NCBI GenBank assembly: GCA_963677815.1 | Contig: OY782499.1 | Coordinates: forward strand, 186,001-250,000 | Direction: 5' to 3' | DNA from: JAEKNW01 sp963677815 | GTDB lineage: Bacteria > Cloacimonadota > Cloacimonadia > Cloacimonadales > JAFGVF01 | Length of the DNA: 64,000 nt | Shown: piece by piece, positions 26,045 through 34,884 of the stretch | Layout: each line of letters begins with the position of its first letter | Position numbering within the stretch: position 1 is the stretch's first letter | Made by a program: the position numbers and the translations under genes | The notes under the pieces: generated by a model | Told to the model about the DNA's origin: nothing | What the model saw: the letters and a program-made list of their open reading frames with translations, nothing else | Database searches by the model: none

Positions 26045-27247
26045 TTACCTCTCAATCTCAGGTGGGCAAGTGTGAAGAGAAACCATCAAGGCTGCTAAAT
26101 CTGAAATCGTGATATTAACAGCCAACTTTTCTAATACCGATATTGCGTGGGTATAGCTAGCACCTCTTGCAAAAACTCTTCTAGGATATTTGCTTCCATC
26201 AGATACCATATAAAAACCATGTTCACCTCTAGTAGACTCAGCTTTAATATAAGTTTGGCCAGCAGGTATTTTCCAATGAAGAACATTTGGTAATTTTGTC
26301 TGGATTTCTCCCTTCTCAGGTATTTTATTTATTATTTGTTTTACTAAACTTAGACTTTGCAAAAGTTCTTGCAAACGAAGTTCTGCTCTGTCATAAGCAT
26401 CGCCAATATTCGAAGTTAACATTTTAAAAGTTAACTCTGGGTATTTGAGATAAGGTTGATTTATTCTAATATCATCGGCTATACCAGAAGCTCTAGCTGT
26501 AGGTCCAACAATACCATATTCACTTACCATCTCTTTAGTAATGATTCCTAAACCTTTTAATCTAGCTTTAGTAATTGCATTATTAAAGAAGACTCTTTCA
26601 ATATCATCAAGTAACTTGTAAGTTCTATCTACTGTTTTGAGCACTCTTTCTTTAAAGCCTTGAGGAAGGTCTTTTCTCACTCCTCCAGGTATCATATACA
26701 TGTGGTAAATTCTTCCCCCAGTCATTTCTTCAAACAAATCTAACCAGTAGTCCCTCATAGCAACTGTCCACTGACCTATGGCCCCCATACCTAATGAACC
26801 AGCCTGTCCTCCTAACCACATTAGAAAACCAGCGACTCTAGACATTTCTAGGTTCAAGGTTCTTAACCAAGAAGCCTTTTCAGGAATTACTATTCCTGCT
26901 AAATCTTCCATAGCTGCAGAGACACAATATTCATTAGTATCAGGTTCTGGTACGCAGATTCTACATACTATAGGAAAACATTGTATGTATCTTCTTCTCT
27001 CCATCAATTTTTCAAAACCTCTATGCAGATAGCCAACATGTGTTTTAGCATCTACTATTTCATCGCCATTGACAAGAATTTCAACAGACATATTTCCTGT
27101 TACACCAGGGTGTTGAGGACCTTGCCAAATCTTAGTAAATTTATGAGATTCTAAATCTATTACAGGCTTCCCATCCTCCATCTGAGGATATTTAGATCTA
27201 TCTGCAATATAATCTTTGTACTTGCTTTCAGATACTTTACTCATCAT
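26045..27247 (-). CDS. NuoD/[NiFe]-hydrogenase large-subunit-like protein (MbxL type)
   Basis: 400 aa, homologous to complex I 49-kDa subunits and group 4 [NiFe]-hydrogenase large subunits (QGPQHPGVTGNM near the N-terminus, GYLHRGFEKLMERR, and a GPTARASG segment). The N-terminal CxxC is present (C95-R-I-C98) but is not followed by the hydrogenase His. The C-terminal DPCxxC motif is absent; the protein ends ...LHTCPPEIER. A normal Ni-Fe centre therefore cannot be built, which fits Mbx/Mbs-type complexes or complex I ancestors, not an H2-evolving Mbh. No maturation protease or processing site is apparent. Its start overlaps the NuoC-like gene by 11 bases. Confidence 0.9.
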   Translation of the reverse strand: MMSKVSESKYKDYIADRSKYPQMEDGKPVIDLESHKFTKIWQGPQHPGVTGNMSVEILVNGDEIVDAKTHVGYLHRGFEKLMERRRYIQCFPIVCRICVPEPDTNEYCVSAAMEDLAGIVIPEKASWLRTLNLEMSRVAGFLMWLGGQAGSLGMGAIGQWTVAMRDYWLDLFEEMTGGRIYHMYMIPGGVRKDLPQGFKERVLKTVDRTYKLLDDIERVFFNNAITKARLKGLGIITKEMVSEYGIVGPTARASGIADDIRINQPYLKYPELTFKMLTSNIGDAYDRAELRLQELLQSLSLVKQIINKIPEKGEIQTKLPNVLHWKIPAGQTYIKAESTRGEHGFYMVSDGSKYPRRVFARGASYTHAISVLEKLAVNITISDLAALMVSLHTCPPEIER

Positions 27248-27797
27248 CCCTCCTTATCTTTGGAGCTTGTGGGAAATTAGGATATTTTACTTTCTGCATT
27301 TGTTCTTTAGGGTCATTTGTTTCTCGACCTGGACGCTGATAATAAGTCTTTTGAGAATACTCTAATGTATCAAAATCTCTTCTCATTGGTGGCATTTCGT
27401 CCCAGCTTTCCATTATGAATGGTTCTGAAACCCTTGGAGAATTTGGGAAATCTATACCAAACATTTCATAGAGCTCTCTCTGATATTGCCAAGCATGAGC
27501 CCATAAAGTATGAATGGAATGCATAGAAGCTTGCTGTCTATCAATAAACACATTGATAGCTAAATTAACCTTCAAGTCATAATTATAAACCATGTATGTG
27601 AGCATAAATTTATTATCTTCCAGATAATCAACAGCTTGAAGAAAAGCCAAATGTTTGAAAGCAAGTTGATTTTTTAAATAAGATAAAGCTATTACCAATT
27701 GCTCTCTATCTACAGTGATAAAAACAAGATCTGGATGTTTCTCAACTATATTTTTCACTTTTACCATTTTACTTAATTCATTAATTATATTTTTCAT
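27237..27797 (-). CDS. NuoC-like (30 kDa) subunit
   Basis: 186 aa, a peripheral-arm subunit equivalent to complex I 30 kDa/NuoC or MbhK. The family signature is clear: YQRELYEMFGIDF followed by MPPMRRDFDT. It has no cofactor and bridges the NuoB- and NuoD-like subunits. The C-terminal 40 residues are charged and Pro-rich. It overlaps the downstream large-subunit gene by 11 bases and follows the NuoB-like gene by 8, so translation is coupled. Confidence 0.93.
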   Translation of the reverse strand: MKNIINELSKMVKVKNIVEKHPDLVFITVDREQLVIALSYLKNQLAFKHLAFLQAVDYLEDNKFMLTYMVYNYDLKVNLAINVFIDRQQASMHSIHTLWAHAWQYQRELYEMFGIDFPNSPRVSEPFIMESWDEMPPMRRDFDTLEYSQKTYYQRPGRETNDPKEQMQKVKYPNFPQAPKIRRDDE

Positions 27798-27805
27798 AGT
27801 AACTC

Positions 27806-28447
27806 CTACCAGTTGTAGTCTGGCATATTCCAGTCTTTGATTATCTTCTTTTGATTAGCCTTGTACCAATCAAAATTATCAGCATACTTATTCATCCCAT
27901 CACATTCACCTGCTTGAATCTTCTGCTTGAGTCCATTGAAACCAGCTATCAAGGCTTCAGGTCTAGGCATACAGCCTGTAACATAAATATCTACCGGTAT
28001 GTAGTAATCTATTCTATTAATCGTGTTATAAGAATCATAATACATACCGCCATTGATAGTACATGAGCCCAGGGCAATTACATATTTAGGTCCTTGCATT
28101 TGTTCATAAGATCTAATTATTCTCTTGATAGTTTTCAAGGAAGCATAGCCTCCAATAATGAAGACATTTGCTTGCCGAGGGGTAGGTCTGCCTGCTATAC
28201 CATAGCGAAAGGCATCAAATCTTGCTGTCATCAAGGGTCTTAATTCAATAGCTCCACAACCAGTTCCGTAGGCCAATATCCAGAGAGATCTAGCTCTTGC
28301 CCAATTAAGGAATTGTTCTAAGTATTTATTAAGTGGCTCTATCCTAGAAGGTCTGTCATTAGCAAATAAATCTCTTTCATACTCTGGAAGTCCTTCATTA
28401 GCTAATTTCATTTCTTTTTCTATTTCTTTTATATCTTTTTCTTTCAT
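27806..28447 (-). CDS. NuoB-like Fe-S (N2/proximal cluster) subunit with altered cysteine motif
   Basis: 213 aa, homologous to NuoB and hydrogenase small subunits (MbhJ). It carries GSC129 and TGC159MPRPE, two standard ligands of the cluster next to the active site. The first motif reads GTGC64GAIE where NuoB has CC-x-x-E and MbhJ has C-x-x-C-D-I-E, so only one Cys remains there. The only other Cys is C182. Either the fourth ligand is different or the cluster is unusual. The protein passes electrons between the ferredoxin domain and the NuoD-like subunit. An N-terminal charged extension of about 50 residues is present. Confidence 0.9.
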   Translation of the reverse strand: MKEKDIKEIEKEMKLANEGLPEYERDLFANDRPSRIEPLNKYLEQFLNWARARSLWILAYGTGCGAIELRPLMTARFDAFRYGIAGRPTPRQANVFIIGGYASLKTIKRIIRSYEQMQGPKYVIALGSCTINGGMYYDSYNTINRIDYYIPVDIYVTGCMPRPEALIAGFNGLKQKIQAGECDGMNKYADNFDWYKANQKKIIKDWNMPDYNW

Positions 28448-28456
28448 TTCAACTCC

Positions 28457-29368
28457 TTAAAAGTAGGCGATAAATAGGACTGATAAAATTCCTATTAAGG
28501 TTGGTATTCTTAAAAAGAACCTAAATGATTGTTCTGGTCTAAATCTAGGGAAAGCAGCTCCTACAAAAACTGAGAAGAGATAGATACAGAAGGTTTTTAG
28601 CATCATCACAGGTAAATTAGTAGCTCCACCAAAGAAGAGGTTCATAAAGAGAACTAATTTAGCTGAAGCAAAGAGGGCTCTGTTTGTCTGTAGAGTTCCC
28701 AAAAAGCTACCATTCATCTCGATTGGAGGACCAATTGGTATCTCTTGAGGTGCTAAGACTAAAGAAAAAGGTGAATGCATATTCATCCCTAAGAGAGAAA
28801 TCATAGCAGCTATAACAGCTAGAGGGTTAGTAAAGAGAGTCCAATTTAAGAAAGAACCTTGTTGAGCTGCAACAATAGTAGTTATATTCAAAGTTTGATA
28901 CTGAATAGCTATGGATATTACTGCTAAAGAGAAAGGTAGTTCAAAAGTTGACATCTGAGCTAAACCCCTTGCAATACCAAGAGGTGAATAGGGATGTCCC
29001 CCTTCTCCAGCACCTAAAGCCATACCTAATTGTCCAAAGAAAATGAAATACATAACAAGGAGTAAATCCCCAGCCATGGAATAATTACTAAAGACAACTG
29101 AACCAAAGATAACTGGAATAAATAGATAGGTTCCCATCCCCCCAGCTAATCTAAAAACAGGTCCTAGGAAGTACATATATCCGTGAGAAATAGCAACTTT
29201 TCTCCCATGAGTCTGAATTATATCTAATAGTGGTTGCCATACCGGAGGTCCTATCCTCCTATGCACTCTGGCATATATTTTATGAACAAGACCTACTAAG
29301 AATATTCCATAAAGAGTTGCAACTAGTATAGAAATAACAGCATATACCATTTTAATAAAAATATCCAT
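28457..29368 (-). CDS. NuoH/MbhM-like membrane anchor subunit
   Basis: 303 aa, a multi-spanning protein with about eight hydrophobic helices. Family marks are HRRIGPPVWQPLLDI near residue 40 (RxGP motif), the acidic-loop GAGEGGHPYSPLGIARGLAQM, and APQEIPIGPPIEMNG. In complex I and group 4 hydrogenases this subunit forms the end of the ion channel chain and docks the peripheral arm to the membrane. It lies 3 bases after the fused antiporter gene and 9 before the NuoB-like gene. Confidence 0.93.
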   Translation of the reverse strand: MDIFIKMVYAVISILVATLYGIFLVGLVHKIYARVHRRIGPPVWQPLLDIIQTHGRKVAISHGYMYFLGPVFRLAGGMGTYLFIPVIFGSVVFSNYSMAGDLLLVMYFIFFGQLGMALGAGEGGHPYSPLGIARGLAQMSTFELPFSLAVISIAIQYQTLNITTIVAAQQGSFLNWTLFTNPLAVIAAMISLLGMNMHSPFSLVLAPQEIPIGPPIEMNGSFLGTLQTNRALFASAKLVLFMNLFFGGATNLPVMMLKTFCIYLFSVFVGAAFPRFRPEQSFRFFLRIPTLIGILSVLFIAYF

Positions 29369-29371
29369 AAC

Positions 29372-32300
29372 TTACACTCCTAAGAAAAATACTATTACGA
29401 AGAAAAGAATTATATGTAACAAGTAAGTTTGGCCATTACCTGAATAGATTCTTCTTGTTACATCAGCTAAGGTATGGGCCCACTCAGCTGTTCCATGCCA
29501 GAAGTCCCAAATACGAGGTTTTCCCCATGAACCAAGAGCTTTACGATAATGAGCAAACATATTATGAGCAACATGAGTTGTTTGAGGAGTATGAGGTCTT
29601 TCTCCAGCATAAACAATATTAAATTGTTTCACTTTGGTTATCTTTCCTATATAGAGTATCAAGAAAAATAATGGAACTATAAAGACACCCATAGTAACTA
29701 ACATAATCAAATTACCGTTCCAGTGTCCATAAGGACTATATACATTATATCCATCTATAACAATATTAGAATTGAAATACTGCTGTGCCATAGCACTTAA
29801 AGGTCTTATAAGTAAATTAGGGAAGGTAGAAAGAATCATTATTGCACCAATATAGATATATTGTGGAATAATAAACCAAATTGGAGCTTCCTTAACATCT
29901 TTGTGTTGGTGTTTGGCTTGTCCAAGAAATACACTATGAATCAACCTGTATAAATAGAGGAAACTCACTGCAGAGGCAAAGAATAAAACTCCTGCCTGTA
30001 AGTACCAACCCCTTTCAATAAAGGAGGAATACATTAGCCACTTAGACCCAAAACCTGATAAAGGTGGAACACCTGAAACTGCAATAATCGAAATTAGAAC
30101 ACTTATGAAAGATAAAGGCATTTTCTTAATTAAGCCCCCCATTTCATACATATTACGTGTATGTGTTCTGTAGTAAATACCAGCAATAGCTATAAATAGT
30201 GCTGATTTAAACATCATGTGATTAAGCGATAGATAAAAGGCAGAAACCCAACCTAAATGACTAAGCATGGATGCTGCACCAATTATATATCCAACCTGAC
30301 TCATACTTGAATAAGCTAATAAGCGTTTAACATCTTCTTGGAAAGCAGCAAGGAAGGCACCTACAAGAGCTGTAAATACCCCTATCCAACCAATCCAGTA
30401 ATAGATATCAAATTTAGGGAAACTTGAAACAGCTGATATTGCTACTAAAATAAATCCCCAGATACCTGCTTTTAAGAGAATAGCAGAAATAAAAGATGAG
30501 ACATCAGCTTCTGCTTCTGCATGAGCTTCAGGTAACCATACATGGAGACCTAGCAGACCAGATTTAACCATAAATCCTAGTGATAACATTATTATTGAGA
30601 TTAGAGGAAGATCTATCTGACTCATACTTGTAATTAGTGGAGAAGTACTTATTAATTGAGGTGCAAAAGCAAAACCTGTAATCATTAATAAAGCACCTGC
30701 CATTGAGAATAAGAGATACATTAATGAAGCTTTACTAGCCTTCTTTCCTCTAAGTATTAACAGAAATGATGAAATAGTCATTAACTCCCAAGAAAAGAAA
30801 AACTCGAGATAAGAAGTAGCTACCAAGAGATTTCCAAAAGATAAAATCATCATTAAAAGCAATCCATAAAATCCTACACTTATATCTTTTCTATTAAGAG
30901 TTGAGATTATGTTTATACCTGAGCCAATTATGAAAATTACTCCAAATAATATTTGAATAGGATTACTTAAATCAAAATAATTATATAAATAATAAGCAAA
31001 TCCAGTCACTGCTCCTAAGGAAATAAAGCCCTTAATCTTACTTGGTAAGAAATCAAGACTTAGCATTATAAATAGAGCCAGTAATGGAAGCTTAATTACA
31101 AGATTGCTAGGGAAGTAATATGCAAAGAAAGTTAAAGCTACAGGAATAGTAATTATCCCTAACAAGATTAAAACTAAACGCTGATTTCCTGTATATATCT
31201 GACTATAACCTAGAGTATTATTTGTATTAGACTTAACTATATTTATAAACCATCTAAACAAATAAACAATTTCAAATAATGAGCCAAGCAAAATCATTAC
31301 TAAGACAAAATAATTATTAGCAGTTACTAAAGCACGAATAAATTCCCATTTTGCCCAAAATCCTGCAAAAGGAGGTAGTCCTGATAAAGCAAAAATTAGG
31401 AGCCCAAAAATAAGTAACAATATTTTATTACTTTTTAGAGCATCCCAGTCTTTCATTCGTTCATTGTTAACAATTCCACTTAGCCAAAAGAGTCCAGTTT
31501 TAGCTAATAGATGATTCAGGAAAAATCCACCCACTATTAACATTCTTATCTCATTATTTAATCCTTTGGTAAAGATTAAAGAAGCTAGCAGGAGGCCTAT
31601 TTGACCGATAGAAGAGTAACCAAGTAACCTTTGACTATTCTTTTGCATTAAACCCATTAGATTAGATAGTAAGAAAGTCAGGCCAGCTATAATACCAAAA
31701 ACTTGGAGAAGATTACTAGGTATCAAAGCTAGTATTTTATGGAACATAAAGAGAATTCCAGCTGAATTAACCACAGAAATTATTGCGGCCATTCCTGGAT
31801 GAGTGCTTTCATAAACATCTAAAGCCCAGCCATTAACAGGGAAAGTTTTTAATTCTATCATTAATCCTATAGCTAATAAGTAAATAGCTATCACCTTGTA
31901 ACCAGTAAAAGATACTGTTATAAATTCAAGATTTAGAGTTCCTGTAAAGAAATAAATAAATACAACTCCTAGAAGATAAAATATAGAAGCAATTCCACTA
32001 GCTAACATGTACTTGAAAGCAGATGATAATGAATTTTCACCTCTACCTAAAGTTACTAAAGCAACAGTAGAAATTGAAATTATTTCTAAAAAGACAAATG
32101 AATTAAACAAGTCTCTTGTTAAAACAATACCATTAACCCCCATTATCATTATTAAATAGAGAATCATAGAAGAAATTGAATCATTCTCAAATGATTTCCC
32201 TAAATAAATTGCAGTAAGAAAAGCGATAAAATTAACAGCTACTAAAATTATCGATTCAGTTATGCTAACCCTAAAATTAATTGATAATGGAGCAATAAAA

Positions 32301-32494
32301 CCTGCTGTATCAAAGACAAGTTTATCAATTCCTGAAACAATTATTTTTTGAATCCAACTTGCTGAAATTACTAAATTGCTGGCTAACAAGCCCAAGAAAA
32401 TAGAATAAGATAACTTTCTATTTACTTTATCAAGAAGCGGTAAGATAAAAGCAGTCAGTAAAGATAATATGATTATATATAGAGGGTTTACCAT
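29372..32494 (-). CDS. Double antiporter-like subunit: two MrpD/NuoM modules fused
   Basis: 1,040 aa, twice the usual length. The N-half (1-500) and C-half (510-1000) are each a complete 14-helix MrpD/NuoN-M type proton/sodium-translocating module. Each keeps a transmembrane Glu (VFLEIISIS and FFSWELMTIS) and Lys (HLLAKTG and KSGLLGLHVWLPEAH). The last 100 residues (after VAHNMFAHYRKA) form an amphipathic stretch and final helix, which may be the lateral helix seen in MbhI/NuoL. Archaeal Mbx/Mbs complexes carry two separate subunits (H and H'); here they are one polypeptide. It would double the ion-pumping sites relative to Mbh. The start overlaps the MrpC-like gene by 7 bases. Confidence 0.92.
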   Translation of the reverse strand: MVNPLYIIILSLLTAFILPLLDKVNRKLSYSIFLGLLASNLVISASWIQKIIVSGIDKLVFDTAGFIAPLSINFRVSITESIILVAVNFIAFLTAIYLGKSFENDSISSMILYLIMIMGVNGIVLTRDLFNSFVFLEIISISTVALVTLGRGENSLSSAFKYMLASGIASIFYLLGVVFIYFFTGTLNLEFITVSFTGYKVIAIYLLAIGLMIELKTFPVNGWALDVYESTHPGMAAIISVVNSAGILFMFHKILALIPSNLLQVFGIIAGLTFLLSNLMGLMQKNSQRLLGYSSIGQIGLLLASLIFTKGLNNEIRMLIVGGFFLNHLLAKTGLFWLSGIVNNERMKDWDALKSNKILLLIFGLLIFALSGLPPFAGFWAKWEFIRALVTANNYFVLVMILLGSLFEIVYLFRWFINIVKSNTNNTLGYSQIYTGNQRLVLILLGIITIPVALTFFAYYFPSNLVIKLPLLALFIMLSLDFLPSKIKGFISLGAVTGFAYYLYNYFDLSNPIQILFGVIFIIGSGINIISTLNRKDISVGFYGLLLMMILSFGNLLVATSYLEFFFSWELMTISSFLLILRGKKASKASLMYLLFSMAGALLMITGFAFAPQLISTSPLITSMSQIDLPLISIIMLSLGFMVKSGLLGLHVWLPEAHAEAEADVSSFISAILLKAGIWGFILVAISAVSSFPKFDIYYWIGWIGVFTALVGAFLAAFQEDVKRLLAYSSMSQVGYIIGAASMLSHLGWVSAFYLSLNHMMFKSALFIAIAGIYYRTHTRNMYEMGGLIKKMPLSFISVLISIIAVSGVPPLSGFGSKWLMYSSFIERGWYLQAGVLFFASAVSFLYLYRLIHSVFLGQAKHQHKDVKEAPIWFIIPQYIYIGAIMILSTFPNLLIRPLSAMAQQYFNSNIVIDGYNVYSPYGHWNGNLIMLVTMGVFIVPLFFLILYIGKITKVKQFNIVYAGERPHTPQTTHVAHNMFAHYRKALGSWGKPRIWDFWHGTAEWAHTLADVTRRIYSGNGQTYLLHIILFFVIVFFLGV

Positions 32495-32841
32495 TTTAAC
32501 TCCTTGTAGTCATCTATAGAAAAAGATGACTTTTTCTTATACATCTCTGAAGCAAATACTAGCATCAAAGCTGTTGTTGCTAACCCTATAACTATGGCTG
32601 TTAATACCAAAGCAGAAGGAATAGGGTCAATCACTTCTTGGATTGATTTAGTGATTTCAACTGAACTATCCAAAATAGGAGCAGTTCTTCCTCTGATATA
32701 ACCTAGAGATACAATTATTATATGTATGCCTGTATCAGCAATCGAGAAACCTAATATGATTTTAATTATATTTTTACGGGATAACATGGTGTAAATACCT
32801 AAAATTACCAAAATAAAACCTAAGATTAATGTCACAGTCAT
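32488..32841 (-). CDS. mrpC: MrpC/NuoK-like subunit
   Basis: 117 aa with three predicted transmembrane helices. The segment DPIPSALVLTAIVIGLATTA is the MrpC/MnhC family signature. In Mrp antiporters and Mbh (MbhG) it carries part of the ion path between the antiporter and MrpF/G subunits. It overlaps the neighbouring genes on both sides (4 and 7 bases), as usual in this operon type. Confidence 0.93.
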   Translation of the reverse strand: MTVTLILGFILVILGIYTMLSRKNIIKIILGFSIADTGIHIIIVSLGYIRGRTAPILDSSVEITKSIQEVIDPIPSALVLTAIVIGLATTALMLVFASEMYKKKSSFSIDDYKELKW

Positions 32842-33548
32842 CTTTCCCCCTTCTTCAATCTTTCTGAAGATGTCTCACTCCCCATAGTATCAATTATGTT
32901 TGTTAACTCAGCACCTACTTTGAAACCTATGAGAGAATATACTAATGGAATAGCTCCAGCAGAGAAAATCTTTCCATACTGTCCAAGAGGTAAGAGACTA
33001 GGATTAAGGAAACCTAAAGTTAAAACAAGCCCTATTAATCCAATAACTACATAGGCAAAACCTGAGATTGATTCTACAATATTTAGTATTATATGACTCA
33101 GAGTAAAATCTAAATCGGATAAAATTAAAAGAAGGAAACCTGAAGCAATTACAACTCCACCTTGGAAACCTCCCCCAGGGCTCAAATGTCCATGAGTAAA
33201 GATATAAATCCCCAGTACCATAATTAAACTTACAAGAAATGAAGAACTTGTTTTTATGTTCTCAGAAACATCTCTTTTCTTCCCTTTTCTTCTTTTATTT
33301 TGTAGCAAATATCCAACTCCTAAAGTAGCAAGAAATAGTACTGTAACTTCCCCCAGGGTATCTAAACCACGATATGTAACGACTATGGAAGTAACTACAT
33401 TTGGGCTATTAAGCTCTACCACTGAACCTTCAACATAACTTGTAGCCAAAGGATTAAGAGAATCTTGACCTTGAAAGTTCTCAATGAAAGGTATGAATAC
33501 TATTATAAGGCCTATTATTCCTAGGACAGCTAAAATTTTATTTATCAT
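32838..33548 (-). CDS. MbhE-MrpB fusion subunit
   Basis: 236 aa. Residues 1-90 match the MbhE/MrpA C-terminal segment (IVVTYRGLDTLGEVTVLFLA). Residues 100-225 are MrpB/MbhF with the diagnostic GHLSPGGGFQGG. A basic linker KRRKGKKR joins the two. In Mbh these are separate genes. It forms part of the sodium-translocating Mrp module. Overlaps: 11 bases with the upstream gene and 4 with mrpC. Confidence 0.9.
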   Translation of the reverse strand: MINKILAVLGIIGLIIVFIPFIENFQGQDSLNPLATSYVEGSVVELNSPNVVTSIVVTYRGLDTLGEVTVLFLATLGVGYLLQNKRRKGKKRDVSENIKTSSSFLVSLIMVLGIYIFTHGHLSPGGGFQGGVVIASGFLLLILSDLDFTLSHIILNIVESISGFAYVVIGLIGLVLTLGFLNPSLLPLGQYGKIFSAGAIPLVYSLIGFKVGAELTNIIDTMGSETSSERLKKGER

Positions 33549-33789
33549 CTTCTTCCCCCTTACGCATCCTATTTAAGGCATATAGGAAGACAACTGTAGT
33601 CAAAGCAGAACCAATTGAAGCTTCAGTCATAGCTACATCTGGAGAGCCTAACAGTAGATATATTAAAGAAGCTAACAAGCTTACTACTCCTGCTGAGATA
33701 ATAGCTGAAACTAAATTTTTCTGAAAAATAGTATATATGGCAGCTAAAATCATTATGATAGCTAAAGCAATTATTATAAATAAAGTCAT
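33538..33789 (-). CDS. MbhD/MrpA-C-terminal-like subunit (DUF4040)
   Basis: 83 aa, two or three transmembrane helices. LLGSPDVAMTEASIGSALTT is the MbhD/DUF4040 signature, which in single-chain MrpA proteins lies after the antiporter domain. It overlaps mrpG by 4 bases. Confidence 0.92.
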   Translation of the reverse strand: MTLFIIIALAIIMILAAIYTIFQKNLVSAIISAGVVSLLASLIYLLLGSPDVAMTEASIGSALTTVVFLYALNRMRKGEEDDK

Positions 33790-34130
33790 TGATTACCTCC
33801 TGTTAGCTTTTCATCATCATCTTTTAACTCATCTTTAAGTGACATTTTTGCTAACTTGATTCCAGAATAATGGGCAGCTCTAGCTATTACATTTGAAGAA
33901 ACAGGATTTGTAGCAATTACAAATAAAATAATTATAGCTATCTTTCCGCACCAAGCTGAACCAAAATTTGCTAACCCTATACCAATGGAAAACAGGATTG
34001 TTCCTAGGGTTGTGGCTTTAGTTCCAGCCTGCATTCTGTTATATACATCTGGCATTCTCAACACACCTAGAGCTCCTAAAAAAAGAAAAAGTGAGCCAAG
34101 AAGAGTGATTATTGCAGAAAATAATTCCAT
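33786..34130 (-). CDS. mrpG: MrpG-like antiporter subunit
   Basis: 114 aa with three hydrophobic helices and the family motif GVLRMPDVYNRMQAGTKATT. It equals MbhC in archaeal Mbh/Mbx. The C-terminal tail is charged (KDELKDDDEK). Its start overlaps the end of mrpF by one base. Confidence 0.94.
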   Translation of the reverse strand: MELFSAIITLLGSLFLFLGALGVLRMPDVYNRMQAGTKATTLGTILFSIGIGLANFGSAWCGKIAIIILFVIATNPVSSNVIARAAHYSGIKLAKMSLKDELKDDDEKLTGGNQ

Positions 34131-34390
34131 TATAACCCCCTCTCTAAATATCTGGCAAAAGCAACAACACCAATAAAGCTAACTAATCCATAAACAATGG
34201 CAACATCCAGGTAAATGATCCGTTGAGCTAGATGGGAAATAAAGACTATCAATGATATTGAGATAATAGTCATAGCATCCAAAGCAACTATTCTATCTGC
34301 TAAAGTAGGACCTTTAAATAATCTTATTAGAACCAAAAATAAGCTTAAAATAATTAATCCTGCAGAAATTTGATATAATAAATTAACCAA
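34130..34390 (-). CDS. mrpF: MrpF-like antiporter subunit
   Basis: 86 aa, three transmembrane helices; RLFKGPTLADRIVALDAMT is the MrpF signature. It is equivalent to MbhB. Overlaps mrpE by 8 bases. Confidence 0.94.
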   Translation of the reverse strand: MVNLLYQISAGLIILSLFLVLIRLFKGPTLADRIVALDAMTIISISLIVFISHLAQRIIYLDVAIVYGLVSFIGVVAFARYLERGL

Positions 34391-34874
34391 AAATCACCTC
34401 CAGATATTTTTCAAATTTAACAACTATAGCCTCTGTGGTAGAATTTATATCAGAAACAGAAACGTCTATCCAATGGATGTAAAAATATTCTCCCTTCATC
34501 TCTACAGTGAGAGTTCCAGGAGTTAAAGTAATTGAATTAGCAAGAAAAGCCCTTCCTAGAGGTGTTTTAAGTTTTGTTTTAACCTTAACAATACCAGGGT
34601 TTATAGGTAATTTTGGTGAGATAACTCTTCTAGCTACATCTAAATTTGATTTTATCAATTCCCAGCTAAAAACAAAAATATACCTAATAAAATAGATGAT
34701 TGCTTTTAAACTGAACTTGATATCCCCTAAAATTCTTAGTCTTGGTAAAAATAATAGCGTAACTAATAAGGCTACCAATCCTCCGAATATAACTTCTTCT
34801 GTAGTCATTCCAGCTAACAGAATCCAAGTAATAAACAATAGAAATGTGGCAATAATAAATGTCTTAGCTCTCAT
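34383..34874 (-). CDS. mrpE: MrpE-like antiporter subunit
   Basis: 163 aa. Two N-terminal hydrophobic segments are followed by a soluble domain with ARAFLANSITLTPGTLTVEM, the MrpE family hallmark (usually LANSITLTPGT). It is the equivalent of MbhA and the first structural gene of the complex, 10 bases after the TetR gene. The order E-F-G-D-(EF)-C-(H'H)-M-J-K-L-N follows the archaeal Mbh/Mbx plan. Confidence 0.94.
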   Translation of the reverse strand: MRAKTFIIATFLLFITWILLAGMTTEEVIFGGLVALLVTLLFLPRLRILGDIKFSLKAIIYFIRYIFVFSWELIKSNLDVARRVISPKLPINPGIVKVKTKLKTPLGRAFLANSITLTPGTLTVEMKGEYFYIHWIDVSVSDINSTTEAIVVKFEKYLEVIFG

Positions 34875-34884
34875 TGTGCTTTCC

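Noticed and set aside
26045..27247. Catalytic [NiFe]-hydrogenase large subunit
   Set aside because: Only one CxxC remains and the C-terminal DPCxxC is absent.
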